Assembly (NCBI GenBank): GCA_016800925.1 | Contig: JABCPU010000319.1 | Location: forward strand, 1-64,000 | DNA length: 64,000 nucleotides | Source of the DNA: Suillus spraguei | Lineage: Eukaryota; Basidiomycota; Agaricomycetes; Boletales; Suillaceae | Reading direction: 5' to 3' | Shown: positions 11,201 to 22,018 of the stretch, piece after piece | How the letters are laid out: each line of letters begins with the position of its first letter | How positions within the stretch are numbered: the first letter of the stretch is position 1 | Made by a program: the position numbers and the translations under genes | The notes under the pieces: generated by a model | The model's input: only the letters and a program-made list of their open reading frames with translations | What the model was told of the DNA's origin: nothing | The model's database searches: none

Positions 11201-13078
11201 TAAACACAGGAAACGGATCAGTAACACAGGACGGAAATATAAACAGCCGGAGTACCAGTAGCAGGAGAAATGACGAAAGGAGATAGACGCAGATGTACAC
11301 AAGGGAGTTAAGGTGCGAGAAGTGAGTACATTCGGATGGGTGGTCCAGACAAGATCTGTGGACCGGACGGATATGGAAACGATCGGATCTGGACGGATAT
11401 GGTCAGATCTGAGAATAGAAGTATGGTATATGACACTTTCCACCTATCATCAGGATGGATGCGAATATTGTTATAGCCGGACCGGATATCCATTTTCGTA
11501 AAGAACTGTGCGTTGTGAAGGCGTGCGACAAGGGAAATAGGAAGTGGGAGCAGATAGGTGTTCTTGACTGTCCAATCATTAATGTAGTGATAATCTTGAC
11601 CGGGACGCAATTCTCCACTCTTCTTTCCCACAAAGAAGAAGCCACTGGCTTGGGGTGACTTCAATTCTGAGATGAAACCTTTTGCAACGTTTTCATCGAT
11701 AAATGTTTTGACGGCAGCGCATTCTTTTCCGATAGTGGGTAAACCTTAGACGTGCGAGGGATGAAACCGGGTTTAGTATTGATCCGATGATCTATACCGG
11801 GGCGTTCAGGGGGTATTTTTTTAAATCCGTCTTTAGCAAAGACATCTGCGAAGTCGTGTAAATAGTCCAGGACCAGTTCTTCAAAGGTTTCTTTTTCTTT
11901 TCCTTCTCATCCGTGGCAAATTCCTGAGCTTTGTTACTGTATTTCGGAGGAGGAAGGGAGGTTGTGGAATAGTTGGGGAGTTGTTTGAGTCAGGAAGTTC
12001 CATCACGTGTGAGGGGTGTGTCCATGGATACTTCTTCTATAATTCTCATGCTAACCCCATCGGTATCATATTCCACAAGAAATTCTCCATCTCCAAGTTC
12101 GTAGGAGGAAATTTCACGGACTTCTGGTGCGTGCCAGACGTCTTGCATGGTATTGAATTGATCATCATCCTCTGTTGGGATCAATGAGGGCACGGGTTCT
12201 TTTTCATCGGGGGTTTCTTCAATTGAAGCTGATAGAGTTTTCGGGGGAACATAGAATTTGGATAATTTCAGTACGTTGGTATCTTGTCCAGGGATCTCCT
12301 CTTCCGCCTTTCTTTTCCCATGCTTTTGTTCGTCTATTGGTCGTTGCTCAATAGGTTCTTGTCCGGCCCGATGCTCGGGTTCGGATTCATTCTTGCGCTT
12401 TTCTGCACGGGGAATCGGTGATACTGCTTGTGGTAGTTGTACACGGGGAGTAGAGTCTGTAGTACATGGCATTTGTACTTCTGGTTCAGGATCGGTGGGA
12501 ATAGAAGGGATGACGAGAGGTTTTGGAAGTCGGGAATGTTGCCATTTATTAGAATGACAGTTGAAAACTGGGGGCAATCCATTCTTCTTCCAATCCGCAT
12601 CCATATCGATTTCGATTTCATCCGATGTCGTTGTTCAAGGAAGGACTAGTGTTTCAGCGGCCCAATCTATACTTGGGTTCATTGCGTGTAACCATGGAAT
12701 TCCCAGAAAGATTTGATCTCTTCTTCCTAGTTTGGTGATATTGAATTTTCCATACATGGTTCGCTCATCAATTTTGACCACTAGGAGACAGTAATGCGTG
12801 ATTGGTCCTCCTTTAATAAGGGTTCCATCCGCCGTAGTAACTCGAAACAGTGTTTTGAGTTTTCATCTTGTGATTTGATGGAGTTTCACAAACTCCTCGG
12901 AAATGAATGTTCCTGCTGCTCCTGAATCAATGACAGCGGTGGTGTCAATGGATTTTAAGCGAGTACGCGAGTGAAGGGTGATAGGGACACGAAGTTCTTT
13001 TCTTGCACCTACAGCGCGTACAAGTCTTAGTAATACATTGGGAGAAACATACGTCAAATCTTTGTTTCTCCAAGTCAA
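8202..13078 (-). pseudogene. pol of element B (protease, RT, RNase H, integrase, chromodomain), broken
   Basis: The frame begins in the -1 frame at the gag stop. Protease (AVIDSGAAGTF, about 12,920), RT, RNase H (ATDTSLVATGGVLL, FDRELLAIIRALNEW, FTDHKNLLYF), integrase (SVDLITDLP, ISDQGPQFLSRF, NGQTERLNQELE) and chromodomain (YLVSWKGYSSGDNEWLPEKN, about 8230-8320) are all readable. The C-terminal 800 codons (8202-10619) are uninterrupted. Damage: TGA stops at 12863-12865 and 12635-12637, another near 11987, a one-base deletion near 11727 compared with C, and a 770-bp LTR2 inserted in the RT just before the MFFGLCN motif. It is a Ty3/gypsy chromovirus polyprotein, not functional as it stands. 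Confidence 0.93.
10666..11435 (-). repeat. Solo LTR2a inside B pol
   Basis: This 770-bp segment runs TGTTAAGACTG to GGTATATGACA on the plus strand. A perfect 5-bp TSD, CTTTC, flanks it (10661-10665 and 11436-11440). Taking it out with one TSD copy restores the RT reading frame of B (DDRWKAAFTTE region). TATA-like AGTATATAAAC on the minus strand supports minus sense. Confidence 0.95.
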
Positions 13079-13908
13079 AAATCCTCCACAATCCGCCTTA
13101 CAGTTTCTTCGGGTTCTTCTTCTTTGACTTTGGTTTGTCGGAGCGGGGTCTTCTTCTTCCTATCAGGACAATTATGGATGCGGTGTCCTGTCTTTTTGCA
13201 TCTGAAGCATTGTCCCTTCTTCATGCATTCGGATCTCTCCGTGTCGGAGATTCGATCTACGACCATTGCATTGGAATCACGGTTCGGAATGTACCGTGCA
13301 TTTCCATAGTTCTTCTTCTTCTGTTGTGGAGCATGACGTGTCCTCATGGCTTGAAGACAATGATGGGAATTGTCAATGGAAACGCATTGCAGCACAACAT
13401 CTCGAAATACTTCTGAGACATCTCCTAATGCGAAAAGCTTTGTAAGGATGCCCCAATTCAGGCCATCTTGGAAGAATTGGATCTTTGTTGCATCATCGGT
13501 GATATGAGCCTTGGCTGCAAGTGCCTCGAAATCAGCGATGTAGGTGTGAAGATCTCCACTTCCTTGTTTGAGATCCCTAAGTTTCATGAGTGCGGTTCCT
13601 TTGGTATCCACTGGGTCGAAGGCTTCTTTGAAGCTTTTCATAAAATCCACCATTGTCCCATAACCAACTTTTTGTCCGGAGGTGTCGGTTGATTGAGCAT
13701 GGTCAAGGAATTGCTCTTTCCAGGATTTGGCATTCCTTTTGGTCATAAAGGATGTTATGAACATGATCTTCTGCTTGTCGGTAGTGTAAAGCCTTTCGTT
13801 GATATCAAAGTGAAGATTACATGACTGGATAAACTCGCGAGAGTTGTTGTGATCTCCATCAAAAGCGGTTGGCTGGCCGATCTTGTATTCAAATTCTTTG
13901 GTCACCAT
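13075..13908 (-). CDS. gag of element B
   Basis: An open frame of 277 codons. The start is the ATG at 13908 (MVTKEFEYKIGQ), since the frame upstream has no ATG. It contains a retrotransposon Gag core (about residues 40-190: SFMTKRNAKSWKEQF, MVDFMKSFKEAFDP, DLHTYIADFEALAAKAHI). One CCHC zinc knuckle, CFRCKKTGHRIHNC, lies near the C-terminus and is followed by a Lys/Glu-rich tail. The stop TGA overlaps the start of the pol frame by 4 nt (TTGA). Gag would form the virus-like particle and package RNA. Together with ORF3 it is one of two intact frames in B. Confidence 0.92.
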   Translation of the reverse strand: MVTKEFEYKIGQPTAFDGDHNNSREFIQSCNLHFDINERLYTTDKQKIMFITSFMTKRNAKSWKEQFLDHAQSTDTSGQKVGYGTMVDFMKSFKEAFDPVDTKGTALMKLRDLKQGSGDLHTYIADFEALAAKAHITDDATKIQFFQDGLNWGILTKLFALGDVSEVFRDVVLQCVSIDNSHHCLQAMRTRHAPQQKKKNYGNARYIPNRDSNAMVVDRISDTERSECMKKGQCFRCKKTGHRIHNCPDRKKKTPLRQTKVKEEEPEETVRRIVEDF

Positions 13909-14094
13909 GTCTGGTGATTCGTCTGGTGAGTTATACTTTCTCAATGCCTAAACGCGCTGTCTTGCTGTCTGTTAGGGCTTGTCTTCTGTCAGAGGGCTTC
14001 TCTTGACAATCGGTTTAGTGTACGCGTACGTTAATCTGCTTATCTAAGCAATCAGGGTTCGGGGTCGAAGACTGGATAGTCGACGATCAGATAG

Positions 14095-14105
14095 ACTTTA
14101 ATCTT
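14095..14105 (-). promoter_or_regulatory. Primer-binding site of element B, self-priming type
   Basis: In element sense AAGATTAAAGT lies 1-2 nt after the 5' LTR. It is the exact reverse complement of ACTTTAATCTT within the LTR. It matches the same site in C. Confidence 0.75.
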
Positions 14106-14106
14106 T

Positions 14107-14377
14107 TGTTACGAACTGGGGTGGCGTCACCAGCGACAGTGAAAAGACACAGGCGGTCTGCTGGGAGGTTCTTACAATGTCCAGAAGAGGACAAGGTGAA
14201 AGTACAAGGAACGCGTTCCGAGTACAATCAAGGTTCTGGCCTCAAGGATAAGTCCAAGAGGTTCTACAAGAATAGAGACTAAGGCTAAGGAGTGCTTAGA
14301 CTTAGAGACGATTCAAGACGATGTAGGTTGGAGACCTAAGTGAAGGATGTTCCAGGTAAAACCCAGTAAGATTAAAG
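14107..14377 (-). repeat. 5' LTR of element B, inner part (rest at 22024-22228)
   Basis: It runs TGTTACGAACTGG to GATTAAAG on the plus strand, then is cut by element C. The remaining 205 bp continue at 22024-22228 after the TAAAG duplication. The two parts join exactly as in the intact 3' LTR at 6172-6647. Confidence 0.95.
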
Positions 14378-14855
14378 TGTTACAGTTGTACGTGCCCCTA
14401 TTCATTTTCCCCTTATTTCCTTACTTGTATATCATGTCACATGACTTCGACTCATATGCTCAACGCATCTGTACAAACACATGCCTTCCTTATTAGGATA
14501 TGCAGTTATATTCTCACGGTTATCTGGTCTGTGCGCACATATCTACTTATATAAGCACAGTGTACTTGTAGTAGATTCTTTACTTTAATCTTACTGGGTT
14601 TTACCTGGAACTTCCTTCGCTTAGGCTTCCAACCTAAGTCGTCCTTGAATCGTCTCTAAGTCTAAGCACTCCTTAGTCTTAGTCTCTATTCTCGTAAGAA
14701 CCTCTTGGACTTATCCTTGAGGCCAGACCCTTGATCGTACTCGGAACGCGTTCCTTGTACTTTCACCTTGTCCTCTTTTGGGCATTGTAAGAAGCTCCCA
14801 GCAGACTGTCTGTGTCTTTTCACTGTCGCTGGTGATGCCACCCCAGTTCGTAACA
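14378..14855 (+). repeat. 5' LTR of element C
   Basis: TGTTACAGTTGTAC to AGTTCGTAACA. A TATA box, TATATAA, lies at 14548-14554. ACTTTAATCTT at 14582-14592, 34 nt downstream of the TATA box, is the likely transcript start region (R start). Confidence 0.95.
14548..14592 (+). promoter_or_regulatory. TATA box and predicted transcript start of element C
   Basis: TATATAA (14548-14554) is followed 34 nt later by ACTTTAATCTT (14582-14592). The spacing fits RNA polymerase II initiation. The 11 nt at the predicted start are complementary to the primer-binding site at 14857-14867. The exact start is inferred. Confidence 0.65.
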
Positions 14856-14856
14856 A

Positions 14857-14867
14857 AAGATTAAAGT
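14857..14867 (+). promoter_or_regulatory. Primer-binding site of element C, self-priming type
   Basis: AAGATTAAAGT lies one base after the 5' LTR end. It is the exact reverse complement of the LTR segment 14582-14592. No match to a tRNA 3' end was recognised. Tf1 of fission yeast is known to prime with the first 11 nt of its own mRNA; the same geometry is seen here. Confidence 0.75.
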
Positions 14868-15054
14868 CTACTTTGATCGTCGACTATCCAGCCTTCGACC
14901 CCGAAACCTGATTGCTTAGATAAGCAGATTAGCGTACGCGTACACTAAACCGATTGTCAAGAGAAGCCCTCTGACAGAAGACAAGCCCTAACAGACAGCA
15001 AGACAGCACGTGCAGGCATTGAGAAAGTATAACTCACTAGACGAATCATCAAAT

Positions 15055-15891
15055 ATGGCGACCAAAGAATTCGAATACAAGATTGGCCAGCCAAAAGCTT
15101 TTGATGGAGATCGCGACAATTCTCGCGAATTTATCCAGTCATGTAATCTTCACTTCGATATCAACGAAAAGCTTTACACTACCGACAAGCAGAAGATCAT
15201 TTTCATAACATCCTTTATGACCGAAAGGAATGCCAAATCCTGGAAAGAGCAATTCCTTGACCATGCTCAATCAACCGACACCTCCGGACAAAAAGTTGGT
15301 TATGGGACAATGGTGGATTTTATGAAAAGCTTCAAAGAAGCCTTCGACCCAGTGGATACCAAAGGAACTGCACTCACGAAACTCAGGGATCTCAAACAAG
15401 GAAGTGGAGATCTTCACACTTACATCGCTGATTTCGAGGCACTTGCAGCCAAGGCTCATATCACCGATAATGCAACGAAGATCCAATTCTTCCAAGATGG
15501 CCTGAATTGGGGCATCCTTACAAAGCTTTTCGCACTAGGAGATGTCTCAGAAGTATTTCGAGATGTTGTGCTGCAATGCGTTTCCATTGACAATTCCCAT
15601 CATTGTCTTCAAGCCATGAGGACACGTCATGCTCCACAACAGAAGAAGAAGAACTATGGAAATGCACGGTACATTCCGAACCGTGATTCCAACGCAATGG
15701 TCGTAGATCAAATCTCCGATACGGTGAGATCCGAATGCATGAAGAAGGGCCAATGCTTTGGATGCAAGAAGACAGGACATCGCATTCATAACTGTCCCGA
15801 CAGAAAGAAGAAGACCCCGCTCCGACAAACTGAAGTCAAAGAAGAAGAAGATGATGAAGAAACTGTAAGGCAGATTGTTGTGGATTTTTGA
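15055..15891 (+). CDS. gag of element C
   Basis: An open frame of 278 codons. The start is the ATG at 15055 (MATKEFEYKIGQ); the frame is open upstream but has no ATG. It has the same layout as the B gag: Gag core, then the CCHC knuckle CFGCKKTGHRIHNC (about 15753-15794), then an acidic/Lys-rich tail. It ends GATTTTTGA, with the pol frame starting at TTG within the overlap. This is the virus-like-particle and RNA-binding protein. It has no stop although pol of the same element has six. Confidence 0.93.
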   Translation: MATKEFEYKIGQPKAFDGDRDNSREFIQSCNLHFDINEKLYTTDKQKIIFITSFMTERNAKSWKEQFLDHAQSTDTSGQKVGYGTMVDFMKSFKEAFDPVDTKGTALTKLRDLKQGSGDLHTYIADFEALAAKAHITDNATKIQFFQDGLNWGILTKLFALGDVSEVFRDVVLQCVSIDNSHHCLQAMRTRHAPQQKKKNYGNARYIPNRDSNAMVVDQISDTVRSECMKKGQCFGCKKTGHRIHNCPDRKKKTPLRQTEVKEEEDDEETVRQIVVDF

Positions 15892-15894
15892 CTT
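15882..15894 (+). promoter_or_regulatory. Gag-pol junction, candidate stop-linked -1 frameshift site
   Basis: GGATTTTTGACTTGG is identical in B and C. In the gag frame it reads GAT TTT TGA; in the pol frame TTG ACT TGG. With TTT in the P site and TGA in the A site, slipping back one base re-pairs TTT perfectly and brings TTG into the A site. Frameshifting itself is inferred. Confidence 0.5.
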
Positions 15895-18800
15895 GGAGAA
15901 ACAAAGATTCGATGTATGTTTCTCCCAATGTATTACTAAGACTTGTACGCACTGTAGGTGAAAGAAAAGAACTTCGTGTCCCTATCACCCTTCACTCGCG
16001 TACTCGCTTAAAATCCATCGACACCACCGCGGTCATTGATTCAGGAGCGGCAGGAACATTCATTTCCGAGGAGTTTGTGAAACTCCGTCAAATCACATGA
16101 CGAAAACTCAAAACACCTTTTAAAGTTCCTACGGCAGATGGAACTCTTATCAAAGGAGGACCAATCACACACTACTGTCTCTTAGTGTTCAAAATCGATG
16201 AATGAACCATGTATGGAAAGTTCAATATCACCAAACTAGGAAGAAGGGATCAAATCCTCCTGGGAATTCCGTGGTTACGCGCAATGAATCCAAGTATTGA
16301 TTGGGCTGCCAAAACACTCGTCCTTCCCCGGACAATGAAATCAGATGAAATCGAAATTGATATGGATACGGATAGAAAGAAGAATGGATTACCTCCAACC
16401 TTTAATTGCCATTCTAAGAAATGGCAATATTCCCAACTTCCGAGACCTCTCGTAATTCCTTCGATTTCTAAAGACCCTGAACCGGAAGTACAAACCCCGC
16501 GTGCCACCGACCCCATTCCCCTTGTACAACTGCCACGACCAGTATCACCGATTCCCCACGCAGAAAAGCGCAAGAATGAATCCGAACCCGAGTGTCGGGT
16601 CGGACAAGAACCTATTGAGCAACGGCCAATAGAAGAACAGAGGTATGGAAAAAGAAAAGCAGAAGAAGAGATCCCAGGACAAGATACCAATGTACCAAAA
16701 TTATCCAAGTTCTATGTCCCCCCGAAAACTCTTTCAGCTCCAATCGAAGAAATCCCTGATGAAGAAGAACCCGTGCCCTCGTTGATCCCAACAGAGGATG
16801 ATGACCAATTCAATACCATGCAAGATGTCTGGCACGCACCAGAAGTGTGAGAGATTTCATCTTATGAGCTTGGAGATGGAGAATTCCTTGTGGAATATGA
16901 TACCGATGGAGTCAGTATGAGGATCATCAAAGAAGTATCCATGGATACACCTCTCACACGAGATGGAACCTCCCTACTCGAACAACTTCCCAATTACTCC
17001 ACGATCTCCCTTCTGAAATACAGTAACAAAGCTCAAGAATTCGCCACGGATGAAAAGGAAAAGAAAAAGAAATCATTCGAAGAATTGGTCCCGGACTATT
17101 TGCACGATTTTGCAGACGTCTTTGCTAAAGACGGACTGAACAAACTACCCCCCGAATGCCCTGGCATTGATCATCGGATTGATACTAAACCCGGTTTCAT
17201 CCCTCGTACGTCTAAGGTTTACCCGCTATCAGAAAAAGAACGTGCTGCCGTCAAAACGTTTATCGATGAAAACGTTGCGAAAGGTTTTATCTCAGAATCG
17301 AAGTCACCCCAAGCCAGTGGCTTCTTCTTTGTGGGAAAGAAGAGTGGAGAATTGCGTCCCTGTCAAGATTATCACTACATCAATGATTGGACAGTCAAGA
17401 ACGCCTATCTGCTCCCACTCCCTATCTCCCTTGTCGCACGCCTTCATAATGCACAGTTCTTTACGAAAATGGATATCCGGTCTGGTTATAACAATATTCG
17501 CATCCATCCCGATGATCGCTGGAAAGCTGCTTTTACCACGGAATTCGGCCTCTTCGAACCAAATGTCATGTTCTTTGGCCTTTGCAATTCTCCGGCAACT
17601 TTCCAAGCATACATGAATTGCACCTTCCAACAGGAAATCAACGAAGGATGGATGGTTATCTATATGGACGATATCCTGATTTTCTCTACAACAATGGCAG
17701 AACATCGTGAATGAACCAGACGGGTCTTGATGAAGATATGAAAAGAACATCTGTTCTTAAAATCGGAGAAATGCACCTTCGATGCAGAAGAAGTGGAATA
17801 CCTCGGAATGATAATTCGTCCTGGACAAGTTGCTATGGATACCGCCAAGACCAAGGGAATCTCCAAATGGCCAGTCCCGAAATCTGTAAAAGATGTTCGG
17901 TCATTCCTCGGTTTTTGCAACTTCTACCGCACGTTCATTTCCCACTATTCTGACATCGCCCGACCCCTTATCGATTTAACAAAGAAAGATAAGGCCTTTG
18001 ATTGGTCAACCGAATGTATGGACACCTTTGAAGAACTGAAACGATGCTTTACATCCCAACCGGTACTCCGTAACCCTGATCCTTCCTGACAATTTGCTAT
18101 TGCTACCGACGCTTCGCTCATAGCAACTGGCGGAGTTCTCTTGCAGACTGATGAAAATGGCGTTTATCACCCATGTGCATATCTCTCACAGTCTTTGAAC
18201 CCCGCAGAACGCAATTACCAGATCTTTGACCGGGAACTCCTTGCCGTAATCCGGGCATTGAATGAATGGTGTCATTATCTTGAAGGAAACCCACACCCTG
18301 TCCTGGTATTCACCGACCACAAGAACCTTCTGTACTTTAGAAGTGCACAGAAGCTTACCCATCGCCAAGCACATTGGCAATTGATTTTGTCTATTTACAA
18401 CATTGAACTGCATCACATTGCAGGTACTAAATTGGCAGTACCTGATGCATTATCTCGCCGGCCCGACTACGACTCCGGCAAAGACAATAATGAGGACCAG
18501 ACCCTACTCCCTGATGCTCTATTCATTCATCTTATTGACACCGACCTGAAGGATGTATTGTCATCCTCTGATCCCCTCAACGACCCTGTCTTTAAAACAG
18601 CATCCGACGCCCTTGATGGCGTGTGCCTTCCTCCTATGAAATCGGCACTCTCTGACTGGAAGATTGAGGAGAATGTCCTCTACTTTAAGAATCATGCCTA
18701 TATTCCCCCGGCACATCGTTCTGATATCCTGAAAAGATATCATGATCATCCTACCACGGGACATCCCGGCAGATTCAAAACTGAAGAATTTGTCAAACAA

Positions 18801-19985
18801 GAAGCTTGGTGGCCCGCTATGGGCTCTTATATTCGGAAATACATTGAGGGTTGCGCCCTTTGTCAGCAAATGAAAGCCGATACTCACCCTGTTCGACCTC
18901 CACTAGCCCCAATCCCCTCCTCCGCGACTCGACCCTTTTCTCAGGTCTCTGTCGATCTTATCACTGACCTCCCTGTCTCTGGAGGCTTTGATAGTATCAT
19001 GGTCGTGGTAGACCATGGCCTTACAAAGGGGGTAATTATTATCCCTTGTTTGAAAACCATCACTTCCGAAGGCGTTGCTAAACTATTTTTGAAACATGTC
19101 TACCGACGATTTGGACTCCATGACAAAGTCATCTCAGATCGAGGTCCGCAATTCCTATCTCGCTTCTCTAAGGAGCTTGCCCAACTTCTCGACTACGTCA
19201 TCGCTCCATCCACGGCTTATCACCCACAGACTGATGGTCAAACTGAAAGGCTAAATCAAGAACTTGAAACATACCTACGCATCTATTGCCGCAACAATCC
19301 CGAAGATTGGGTAGAACATCTACCAATCGCTGAATTCATCCACAACCACCGAAAACATGATGCAAGGAATGCATCCCCCTTCTATGTGATGATGGGATAC
19401 GAACCACGCGCTATCCCTCACCTTATCCCTGATTCATCCGTCCCAGCAGCAGAAGATCGAGTACGATCCCTGCAGAAGATAAGAGAAGAAGCAATTGCCT
19501 GTCATAACATTGCAATGCAAACAATGGCTGAACGATCCCGAGGAGATAAGTACATTCCATGGAAGATCGGAGATAAGGTTTGGCTATCTGCTGCCAATCT
19601 TAGACTTAAACTCCCATCAAGGAAACTCACGCCAAAGCGATACGGACCTTTCCCGATCATCGATGTCTTATCACCCATCACGTTCACACTCAAACTCCCT
19701 CCGCAGTGGAAAATTCATCCTACGTTCCACGCTTCTGTCTTATCATCCTATAGCGAAACAGACGTACACGGTCCGAACTTCCCTGAACCACCACCTGACA
19801 TCATCGAAGAAGAGGAAGAATATGAAATAGAAGCAATTCTTTCTCACAAAGGAACTGGCACTCGCCAACGCTATCTCGTTTCTTGGAAAGGATATTCATC
19901 AGGAGATAACGAATGGCTCCCAGAAAAGAACTTGAAGAACTCCGCTCGAATCTTGAATGCTTATAAGAAGCAGCACGCCCTCTGA
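15888..19985 (+). pseudogene. pol of element C, one frame with six TGA stops
   Basis: One frame (15888 to 19985) contains protease (AVIDSGAAGTF, about 16030), RT with catalytic YMDD (about 17662), RNase H (ATDASLIATGGVLL, FDRELLAVIRALNEW, FTDHKNLLYF), the integrase H-H-C-C finger (HDHPTTGHPG to CALC), integrase D, D, E motifs (SVDLITDLP, ISDRGPQFLSRF, DGQTERLNQELE) and a chromodomain (YLVSWKGYSSGDNEW, about 19880-19960). No indel was found. It is broken only by TGA at 16098, 16203, 16848, 17712, 17739 and 18087. At 16203 and 17739 element B has CGA; at 16101 C keeps the CGA that is TGA in B. Integrase with chromodomain (18141-19985, 614 codons) is open. Confidence 0.95.
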
Positions 19986-20039
19986 TTATCCTTCAGTCAA
20001 TCAAACCGCACCAGCACTTGATCAACTACCACCATCGAA

Positions 20040-21507
20040 ATGTCTTTCCCCACTGCCTATATCACCCCCGTCACCGTTGCCAACAACGACTCCGACTCTG
20101 ATGCCAAAATTACGGAACCCTTGCCACCGAAATCGACAACTCTTCCTACATCGAAGCCGCCCTTCTATGTGAAGGACACGCCCTTGAAATTGAAAGAATC
20201 CTCACAGAAAGAGGTGCCTTCCCGTCCCTCCTCCTCGTCAACATTATCCGTACTGCCGCCCTCATTGAAGCCACAGCCAATGAAACCACAGACACTACAT
20301 ATCGTCAATGCTTCCTACATCTTCAAAAACGCATTCGTTCTTATGCTATGTTGTTGCTTCCCAGTTCTTTAAAAGTGATGTTAAAGAAGCTATTCATATC
20401 GTGGCCGAACATCGAGCAGGCATTGCTCGACCTCCCTCTCCGCAGGAAGATACGCCACTTCCTATTCCAGCACCCTCTTCTTCGTGCATGTATTCTAGTA
20501 TTAACGCCCTTGCTGGCTTATGCACTGCTGTCCAAGAGATCGGACAGCTTACCAATGCGGTCGTCGAAACCATCCAGCAATCAGTCGCTGAAACCAGAGC
20601 AGCCAGAAACTTAGTCGAAGAAGCCATCACTGATCTACAACAAATGCAAGCCAACCTCGGTTCTCCCCGAACCCCATCTCCTATTGAACAACCAACCTCA
20701 CCACCTCCCATCGTAGTCTCTCATGACCATCCTGCATGGCTATACGGGCCCTGTACAGAAGAACAGTGTGAAGCTGTGAAAAGATTAGGGATTCCTGTTG
20801 CTGAATTAATAGCACTCGGTCCTCGACTTCGCGACCTCCACATCCACCCTCCCATGTCCATCCCGTCACTATTTGGTCCAATGGATCCTGTTTCACCAGT
20901 CTTAGTAAAAGACTTAGGCACCACCTCTCCTTCCTCCTCCAATGAACTTCTTGCGGTTGCTGAACGAGGGACTACACCTGACCTCCCCGCATCCACGTAC
21001 ACGCTAACCAATAAGCAACAGGCACAGCTTCAACGAGACAATGCCTTCGCCTTAAAATGCATGACACAACAGAAAGGGAAGAAGCGTGCTAGATCCGTCA
21101 GTCCTAAACCCGTTATTTCACCATCACCATTACGCATGTCCACTTCTAACACTGACGAAAACATGAAATGCCGATTCTGTGGCATCGTCGGACATCGGCA
21201 AAAGAATTGTCTCGACTATCAATGCCAAATCTGTCTGCACCATGCTCCCACCCATCTGTCCATTTACTGCCCTCAGCGTCGTGGGGAACCTCCATTTATG
21301 CTTACCTGGAAGGACAATGGATTTTATGATGCACTGCGTAGGTGGGAACAGTATCTTATTAACCGTCGACGACGAAAAGAAGGTCGGCGGGCAAGGACTG
21401 TAGCAGAAGAAGAAGCGGCTTATATGTTAGGAGGAAGTGCCGCTGATGAAGACGTCGCTAACTATGACGACTATGATCCCGTCTATGACGACAACAGAGA
21501 TGCTTGA
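20040..21507 (+). pseudogene. ORF3 of element C, two one-base deletions
   Basis: It is homologous to the intact ORF3 of B (6785-8230). It starts MSFPTAYITPV at 20040. One base is missing near 20107 and another near 20375 compared with B; from 20380 to 21507 the original frame is open again. The knuckles CRFCGIVGHRQKNC and CQICLHHAPTHLSIYC are kept, as is LTWKDNGFYDALRRWEQYL. The C-terminus is longer than in B and acidic. The position downstream of integrase is the same as in B. Confidence 0.88.
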
Positions 21508-21529
21508 CAGTCAGTGACTTTCAATGTAA

Positions 21530-21540
21530 TAAAGGGGTAA
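21530..21540 (+). promoter_or_regulatory. Polypurine tract of element C
   Basis: AAAGGGGTAA directly precedes the TG of the 3' LTR. Confidence 0.8.
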
Positions 21541-22018
21541 TGTTACAGTTGTACGTGCCCCTATTCATTTTCCCTTTATTTCCTTACTTGTATATCATGT
21601 CACATGACTTCGACTCATATGCTCAACGCATCTGTACAAACACATGCCTTCCTTATTAGGATACGCAGTTATATTCTCACGGTTACCTGGTCTGTGTGCA
21701 CATATCTACTTATATAAGCATAGTGTACTTGTAGTAGATTCTTTACTTTAATCTTACTGGGTTTTACCTGGAACTTCCTTCGCTTAGGCTTCCAACCTAA
21801 GTCGTCCTTGAATTGTCTCTAAGTCTAAGCACTCCTTAGTCTTAGTCTCTATTCTCATAAGAACCTCTTGGACTTATCCTTGAGGCCAGACCCTTGATCG
21901 TACTCAGAACGCGTTCCTTGTACTTTCACCTTGTCCTCTTTTGGGCATTGTAAGAAGCTCCCAGCAGACTGTCTGTGTCTTTTCACTGTCGCTGGTGATG
22001 CCACCCCAGTTCGTAACA
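21541..22018 (+). repeat. 3' LTR of element C
   Basis: 478 bp, same ends and length as the 5' LTR. It is followed by the TAAAG duplication and then by the outer part of the B 5' LTR (22024-22228). Confidence 0.95.

Larger units (their letters stand above)
14378..22018 (+). mobile_element. Ty3/gypsy element C, complete, nested in the 5' LTR of B
   Basis: 7641 bp with two 478-bp LTRs (14378-14855 and 21541-22018). A perfect 5-bp TSD, TAAAG, flanks it (14373-14377 and 22019-22023). The order is LTR, primer-binding site, gag, pol, ORF3, polypurine tract, LTR. The LTRs differ at about 8 sites, all transitions, about five of them at CpG. It is the youngest layer of the stack on this side. It belongs to the same family as B in opposite orientation, so the pair forms a large imperfect inverted repeat. 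Confidence 0.97.

Noticed and set aside
13003..13416. 137-codon plus-strand ORF
   Set aside because: Antisense of the B gag; the matching antisense ORF exists in C, which follows from gag codon use.
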